DNA of 36,312 nucleotides from Muribaculaceae bacterium (GTDB lineage Bacteria; Bacteroidota; Bacteroidia; Bacteroidales; Muribaculaceae): contig JAGAUN010000017.1 in assembly GCA_017620715.1 (NCBI GenBank), positions 1 to 36,312 of the forward strand. The letters are read 5' to 3'. This document shows, one piece after another, positions 33,120 to 36,312 of this stretch. Every line of letters starts with the position of its first letter. The stretch's first letter is position 1. The position numbers were made by a program, and so were the translations under genes. Below the pieces are notes generated by a model that saw only the letters and a program-made list of their open reading frames with translations, made no database searches and had not been told where the DNA came from.

Positions 33120-33740
33120 ATGAAAAAAACAATTATTACACTTGCGCTTGCCGTAGTAGCCGTGGCTTCGGCCGCGGCGCTCACACCCAAACAGATGAAC
33201 GGCCGTGCCTGCGAGGGGCTCGTCGGCCCGGTGAAAACGGTTAAATATGACGGCGGCTCCACTACAACATTCAACAGCGCCGGTCAGATTGTTAGCATCA
33301 AGTACGACAGTGATACCTATACATATAAGTATCAGACAGCCACGTCGTATACCACCGGCCAGGGCGAAAAATACCGCATTACATACACTGCCACAACACG
33401 CAGCGACCTTCAGCCCTACGGCGAGAAATTCGGCTATGTATACACTTTCGACTCCAAGGGGCGCATTGTAAAGAAGCGGTCAGATATAGAGTTTTTTGTG
33501 ACCGAGACGCAATATTTCTATAAAGGCGACTCCAAAGTGCCGTATCGTGTGACATACCATTCCGGTGAGGGCGGTTATGTCTACGAGTCAGACTTTTATT
33601 ACGAGTATCTCCAATTCGACTCCCACGGCAACTGGACCAAGCGCAGCTACAATGGTATAAGGCGGGAAAGTGAAGCTGACGTAGACCCCGTTGTGGAAAA
33701 TATAAATGGAACCAGTACCCGAACCATCACTTATTACTAA
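33120..33740 (+). CDS. Exported paralogue 4 of the ALTPEQM...TRTITYY family (short form)
   Basis: The start at 33120 (MKKTIITLALAVVAVASA) gives the signal peptide directly; an ATG 15 bases upstream is less likely. This 206-residue short form has the N-terminal LTPKQMNGRACEGLVGPVKTV and the C-terminal FDSHGNWTKRSYNG...TRTITYY. The middle reads TTTFNSAGQIVSIKYD and YTFDSKGRIVKKR, the clearest YD-repeat-like units in the family. It has the same size class as the next gene. Confidence 0.72.
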   Translation: MKKTIITLALAVVAVASAAALTPKQMNGRACEGLVGPVKTVKYDGGSTTTFNSAGQIVSIKYDSDTYTYKYQTATSYTTGQGEKYRITYTATTRSDLQPYGEKFGYVYTFDSKGRIVKKRSDIEFFVTETQYFYKGDSKVPYRVTYHSGEGGYVYESDFYYEYLQFDSHGNWTKRSYNGIRRESEADVDPVVENINGTSTRTITYY

Positions 33741-33756
33741 CACGAATTTCAGCAAC

Positions 33757-34383
33757 ATGAAATCAAAAGCAATCATCATATTCTCCTTGGTCCTCACAGC
33801 CGCGTCGGCCCACGCTCTTACTCCCGAGCAGATGACCGACCGCGCCTGCATGGGGCTGCTCGGCCCGGTAAAGTCGGTAACCATAGTAGAGAGTCGCGTT
33901 GATTTTGATTCCGGTTTCGCGCAGGCGGCACCTCACGATTCCACCACAATCACATTCTCGGCCGACAGCACGATTGTACCGCAATATGATACCGACGGTG
34001 TGGTTACGGTTGAATATACCGACTCAACCGTAACCTATATCACTCGATATGACACCGACGGAATTTGTTACGACGATGAGGCTACGTATTTATTCGATGC
34101 AAAAGGTCGCGTCATAGCCGATACGAAGTCTGAATGGAGTACATTCGAATCTAATTCATACTCTTACATCGGCGATTCACTAAGCCCTGCCATTGTGAGC
34201 TCGGAAGTAGTCTGTGGTTTGACCAATGTCGACACCACTTCGGGGTATGTGTACACCGAGTTCGATTCCCATGGCAATTGGATAAAAGCCTATCGGTTCA
34301 CGGTAATTTTCCACCAAGATCCGGCCGGAGAATGTACCTATACCCACGGAGAAGCCCTGACCCGCATCATTACCTATTGTTAA
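33757..34383 (+). CDS. Exported paralogue 5 of the ALTPEQM...TRTITYY family (short form)
   Basis: The start at 33757 (MKSKAIIIFSLVLTAASAHA) begins the signal peptide; the frame is open further upstream but overlaps the previous gene. This 208-residue protein has LTPEQMTDRACMGLLGPVKSV at its mature start and EFDSHGNWIKAYRF...LTRIITYC at the end, where Cys replaces the final Tyr of the other members. The centre is rich in Asp/Thr (TISFSAD-like, EYTDSTVTYITRYDTDG). It is the last gene of the run. Only a weak hairpin (AGCGCG at 34431-34436, CGCGCT at 34456-34461) lies downstream. Confidence 0.72.
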   Translation: MKSKAIIIFSLVLTAASAHALTPEQMTDRACMGLLGPVKSVTIVESRVDFDSGFAQAAPHDSTTITFSADSTIVPQYDTDGVVTVEYTDSTVTYITRYDTDGICYDDEATYLFDAKGRVIADTKSEWSTFESNSYSYIGDSLSPAIVSSEVVCGLTNVDTTSGYVYTEFDSHGNWIKAYRFTVIFHQDPAGECTYTHGEALTRIITYC

Positions 34384-34487
34384 ATACACAACTCGTAGAA
34401 ACCTTTATTACACTATATATATTTATGACAAGCGCGTCGACACCCGCAGTGCCGGCGCGCTCGAATTATTAAGGAAAGCTTTGATTA

Positions 34488-35309
34488 CTATACGGCCTTG
34501 ATATATTCAACGGTGACTTTGTCCTCGTACGTCCAGCTGCCGGAACTGAAATTGTCAGGTACATCGTCGTTGCCAAACCATGCACGTATTATGAATTTAC
34601 CGTCGTGGCCCGGATTGATCATGGTGTAGAGCATGGTGAGCTTGCGATTGACAGTTATATCCAGTCCTTCAAGTAAATTATCGAAACTTATAAGTTGCTG
34701 CAGTTGCGGGCAGCCGCTCAGATCTATCGTCTCCAAATAGTTGCCGTAGCAATAAAGTCGCTCAAGATTCGAGAAGCCGGTCACGTCAATCGATTCTAAT
34801 TCGTTGTTGCCGCATCCGAGTTCTGTGAGACCGGTGCAGTCTGCAATATCTATTTCTGAGACATTGCAGTTCGCAAAATCGAGATAATCCAATGCAACGC
34901 ACCCTTTAGCACTGAGCGTTGTAAGCTGTCGGTTGTAGGGGCATGCCATGTACCGAAGCGATTTTAGCCCGTCAATGCACAGTGTGGTAAGATTGTTGCG
35001 TTCGCAATCAAATTTTTCCAACGACTTAAACCATTCTATTCCTCGTAGTGATGACAGATTGGATTCCGATATGTTGAGTTCGGTAATGTCGGCTACCATC
35101 GAGGGCGTCACGGAGAGCGCATCTTCAATCAATCCCAGTTCCTGAAGTTTGGCGGCAAAAGCCGCGTCAATCCATTCTTCGCCCACTGGCTCTGGTGCGA
35201 GGGGAGTGTCGTCATCATGGCAACCGGGCAGCAACACCGCCAGAAGAATCGTAATGGCAACCTCGAGGGGGTGCCTTATAACGCCGTAAGTTTTAATTTG
35301 CTTTGACAT
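34488..35309 (-). CDS. Leucine-rich-repeat lipoprotein
   Basis: This 273-residue protein has a lipoprotein signal ending LLPGC (Cys30) and an acidic HDDD after it, consistent with surface display. From about residue 72 to 230 there are roughly seven 21-residue repeats of the form LxxLxCxxNxLxxLDLxxC, for example LEKFDCERNNLTTLCIDGL, LTELGCGNNELESIDVTG and LERLYCYGNYLETIDLSG. Such Bacteroidetes LRR proteins are surface binding proteins. It is convergent with the nine-gene run and has its own promoter. Confidence 0.82.
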   Translation of the reverse strand: MSKQIKTYGVIRHPLEVAITILLAVLLPGCHDDDTPLAPEPVGEEWIDAAFAAKLQELGLIEDALSVTPSMVADITELNISESNLSSLRGIEWFKSLEKFDCERNNLTTLCIDGLKSLRYMACPYNRQLTTLSAKGCVALDYLDFANCNVSEIDIADCTGLTELGCGNNELESIDVTGFSNLERLYCYGNYLETIDLSGCPQLQQLISFDNLLEGLDITVNRKLTMLYTMINPGHDGKFIIRAWFGNDDVPDNFSSGSWTYEDKVTVEYIKAV

Positions 35310-35343
35310 ATAATATAATTGGGTAGGTATGGTAAAAGTAGTA

Positions 35344-35374
35344 CAAAAGTAATGATAATGCGAATATATTCAAA
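35344..35374 (-). promoter_or_regulatory. Promoter of the leucine-rich-repeat lipoprotein
   Basis: On the minus strand TTTG (35374-35371), 19 bases, then TACTTTTG (35351-35344) match the consensus exactly. The leader would be about 30 bases. Confidence 0.75.
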
Positions 35375-35476
35375 ATCATGCTTATACCGTTTGCCGCTCC
35401 GGTCCTTGTATATTTTAATAATTCTTGATAAACCCAATCGCGCAGCAAAAAAAATATGGAAAAAGAGGAAAAATAT

Positions 35477-35507
35477 TTTGCGCAATTAAAAAATTGTGCT
35501 ACCTTTG
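35477..35507 (+). promoter_or_regulatory. tRNA-Thr promoter
   Basis: TTTG (35477-35480), 19 bases and TACCTTTG (35500-35507) match the consensus exactly. The transcript would start near 35511. The 5' precursor can form a hairpin with arms CTTTTG (35513-35518) and CAAAAG (35536-35541). Confidence 0.8.
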
Positions 35508-35548
35508 CATCGCTTTTGAGGCCAAGAGCCTCTTGCAAAAGCAACCTC

Positions 35549-35622
35549 GCCTCTTTAGCTCAGTTGGCCAGAGCACGTGATTTGTAATCTCGGGGTCGTT
35601 GGTTCGAATCCGACAAGAGGCT
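35549..35622 (+). tRNA. tRNA-Thr (anticodon TGT)
   Basis: A full cloverleaf can be drawn: acceptor GCCTCTT/AAGAGGC, D-stem GCTC/GAGC, anticodon stem CGTGA/TCTCG with one T-T mismatch, loop TTTGTAA (anticodon TGT reading ACA), variable loop GGGTC, T-stem GTTGG/CCGAC with loop TTCGAAT, and discriminator T. The 3' CCA is not encoded. The tRNA is monocistronic, between its own promoter and a strong terminator. Confidence 0.93.
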
Positions 35623-35630
35623 CAAATATG

Positions 35631-35675
35631 AAGAATAAAAGCACTGTATGTGGCAGTGCTTTTATTCTTTTTCTT
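35631..35675 (+). terminator. Intrinsic terminator after tRNA-Thr
   Basis: A perfect 16-bp stem (35631-35646 with 35654-35669) with a 7-base loop TATGTGG is followed by TTTC. It lies 8 bases past the tRNA. Confidence 0.9.
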
Positions 35676-35811
35676 TCCCATTGCCGCCACGCAGCCTGAC
35701 ATAGACATGAAAGTGGCAAGATAAAGGCGTGACAGCCGGCAGAATGTCATTTGGCAGTTAGCATAATGTTATATGGTAGATAGTGGAATAGATTGTAATA
35801 AAAAATACACG

Positions 35812-35860
35812 TTTCCACCATTTCCACCATTTCCACCAACCTTGCGGAATCGTGGTGGAA
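35812..35860. repeat. TTTCCACCA element, copy 1
   Basis: Three perfect tandem copies of TTTCCACCA (35812-35838) are followed by ACCTTGCGGAA and the inverted TGGTGGAA (35853-35860). GATTGTAAT occurs about 20 bases upstream. The last tandem unit can pair with the inverted unit. Confidence 0.8.
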
Positions 35861-36035
35861 CAGTTGGCGCAATGCGCTGAGAATACATAAATATGTATAT
35901 ATTATTGAATATTGTATAAAAACGTTAAAATCATTTTGATACTTAGCACACGTAATCATTGTTGCGGAATAAACCTGCTGTATATTAAAATATTAAGAGC
36001 TGAAAATATGGATTGTAATTTGGATTTCCGCAGAG

Positions 36036-36083
36036 TTTCCACCACTACCACCAACCTTGCGGAAGTTGCGGAAATGGTGGAAA
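36036..36083. repeat. TTTCCACCA element, copy 2
   Basis: TTTCCACCA, the degenerate CTACCACCA, then the same ACCTTGCGGAA and inverted TGGTGGAAA (36075-36083). GATTGTAAT again lies upstream (36011-36019), so the whole ~75-base module is duplicated. Confidence 0.8.
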
Positions 36084-36254
36084 CTCAAAAGTTGCTGTCA
36101 ATATCTTTTGCGGTATGTATAATTTTGTTAATTCTGCGTCGCTGAGGTTATAGTATAAATATTGTGTAGCTGGGAGAGTATTTTCTGCCAATGTGTCTAT
36201 GCTTGCCAGAAGCCAGCGCTAAAAGAAAAAAAACATTAAAATGGTTGTGATTGT

Positions 36255-36285
36255 TTTGTGGTGTGATAAAAAAGCAGTATCTTTG
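36255..36285 (+). promoter_or_regulatory. Promoter facing out of the right edge
   Basis: TTTG (36255-36258), 19 bases and TATCTTTG (36278-36285) match the consensus exactly. Transcription would start near 36289. Confidence 0.75.
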
Positions 36286-36306
36286 CATGATATATAACAA
36301 ATAGCA

Positions 36307-36312
36307 ATGACC
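36307..36312 (+). CDS. Possible start of a gene cut by the window edge
   Basis: ATGACC lies about 18 bases after the predicted transcription start of the promoter at 36255-36285. Only two codons are present, so nothing can be said of the product. Confidence 0.3.

Larger units (their letters stand above)
35676..36254. other. AT-rich intergenic region without recognisable genes
   Basis: No ORF here looks coding. Two short frames (minus strand around 35747-35959, plus strand around 35912-36145) are created by the TTTCCACCA repeats, which translate as VEMVEMVET or its relatives. The only structure I see is the two copies of the TTTCCACCA/TGGTGGAA element listed separately. Confidence 0.6.

Noticed and set aside
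27660..34383. RHS/polymorphic toxin interpretation of the YD-like paralogues
   Set aside because: They are short (206-363 residues), lack an RHS core motif and a C-terminal toxin domain, and have no immunity-like small genes between them.
34431..34461. Terminator at the end of the nine-gene run
   Set aside because: The 6-bp stem has a long loop and no T-run, so it is too weak to list as a terminator.
35812..35838. Possible CRISPR array in the TTTCCACCA tandem units
   Set aside because: The units are 9 bases and directly adjacent, with no spacers and no cas genes nearby.
35747..36145. Two short frames containing VEMVEMVET-like sequence
   Set aside because: The sequence comes from translating the TTTCCACCA repeats; there is no signal, domain or codon bias.

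Overview
The window looks like a chromosome segment of a Bacteroidales bacterium, and gene content and style would fit Muribaculaceae (family-level placement is inference). The reasons are: promoters of the Bacteroidetes form TTTG-N19-21-TAnnTTTG in front of many genes, hardly any Shine-Dalgarno sequences, a 2-oxoglutarate:ferredoxin oxidoreductase, a SusC-like TonB receptor paired with a surface lipoprotein, a fimbrillin-type lipoprotein, 21-residue leucine-rich repeats and a TPR-fronted NarL-type sensor kinase.

Layout. 1-9.1 kb is housekeeping: the end of korA and korB (+); an endonuclease I with a long secreted tail, pheT and yebC (all -); then an RsmI-like methyltransferase and a YycJ-like metallo-beta-lactamase-fold protein (+). 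9.3-14.1 kb is a TonB receptor/surface lipoprotein pair; the lipoprotein has three internal repeats and two OB-like segments. 14.19-14.94 kb is a non-autonomous IS5-type element with 30-bp inverted repeats and a core-deleted transposase, lying just upstream of an intact ppiD promoter. 15.1-21.5 kb holds ppiD, a two-pore-helix channel with an odd selectivity filter, greA with an attenuator-like leader, a HIT protein, a gamma-class carbonic anhydrase and an Xaa-Pro aminopeptidase.

21.8-34.4 kb is the most interesting part. A sensor kinase and a LuxR/NarL response regulator overlap by 4 bp, and the regulator is split by an 11-base C tract inside its receiver domain. One more C, or two fewer, restores a 210-residue regulator, so it looks phase-variable. 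Beside it, two promoters share the palindrome CACTA-N4-TAGTG exactly 38 bp upstream of the -7 box, which puts the palindrome near -42.5, a class II activator position. One promoter faces a four-helix membrane protein. The other faces a nine-gene run (25.5-34.4 kb) in which all products carry signal peptides: a WG-repeat-like lipoprotein, five paralogues of an unnamed family (start ALTPEQM-x-x-RAC, end GNWTKR...TRTITYY), a fimbrillin-like lipoprotein and two tandem beta-domain proteins. The working model, which is inference, is a phase-variable two-component switch over an envelope/surface locus.

34.5-36.3 kb contains a leucine-rich-repeat lipoprotein (-), a tRNA-Thr(TGT) with its own promoter and terminator, and about 680 bases of AT-rich noncoding DNA with two copies of a TTTCCACCA-based element. 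A strong promoter faces out of the window at the right edge.
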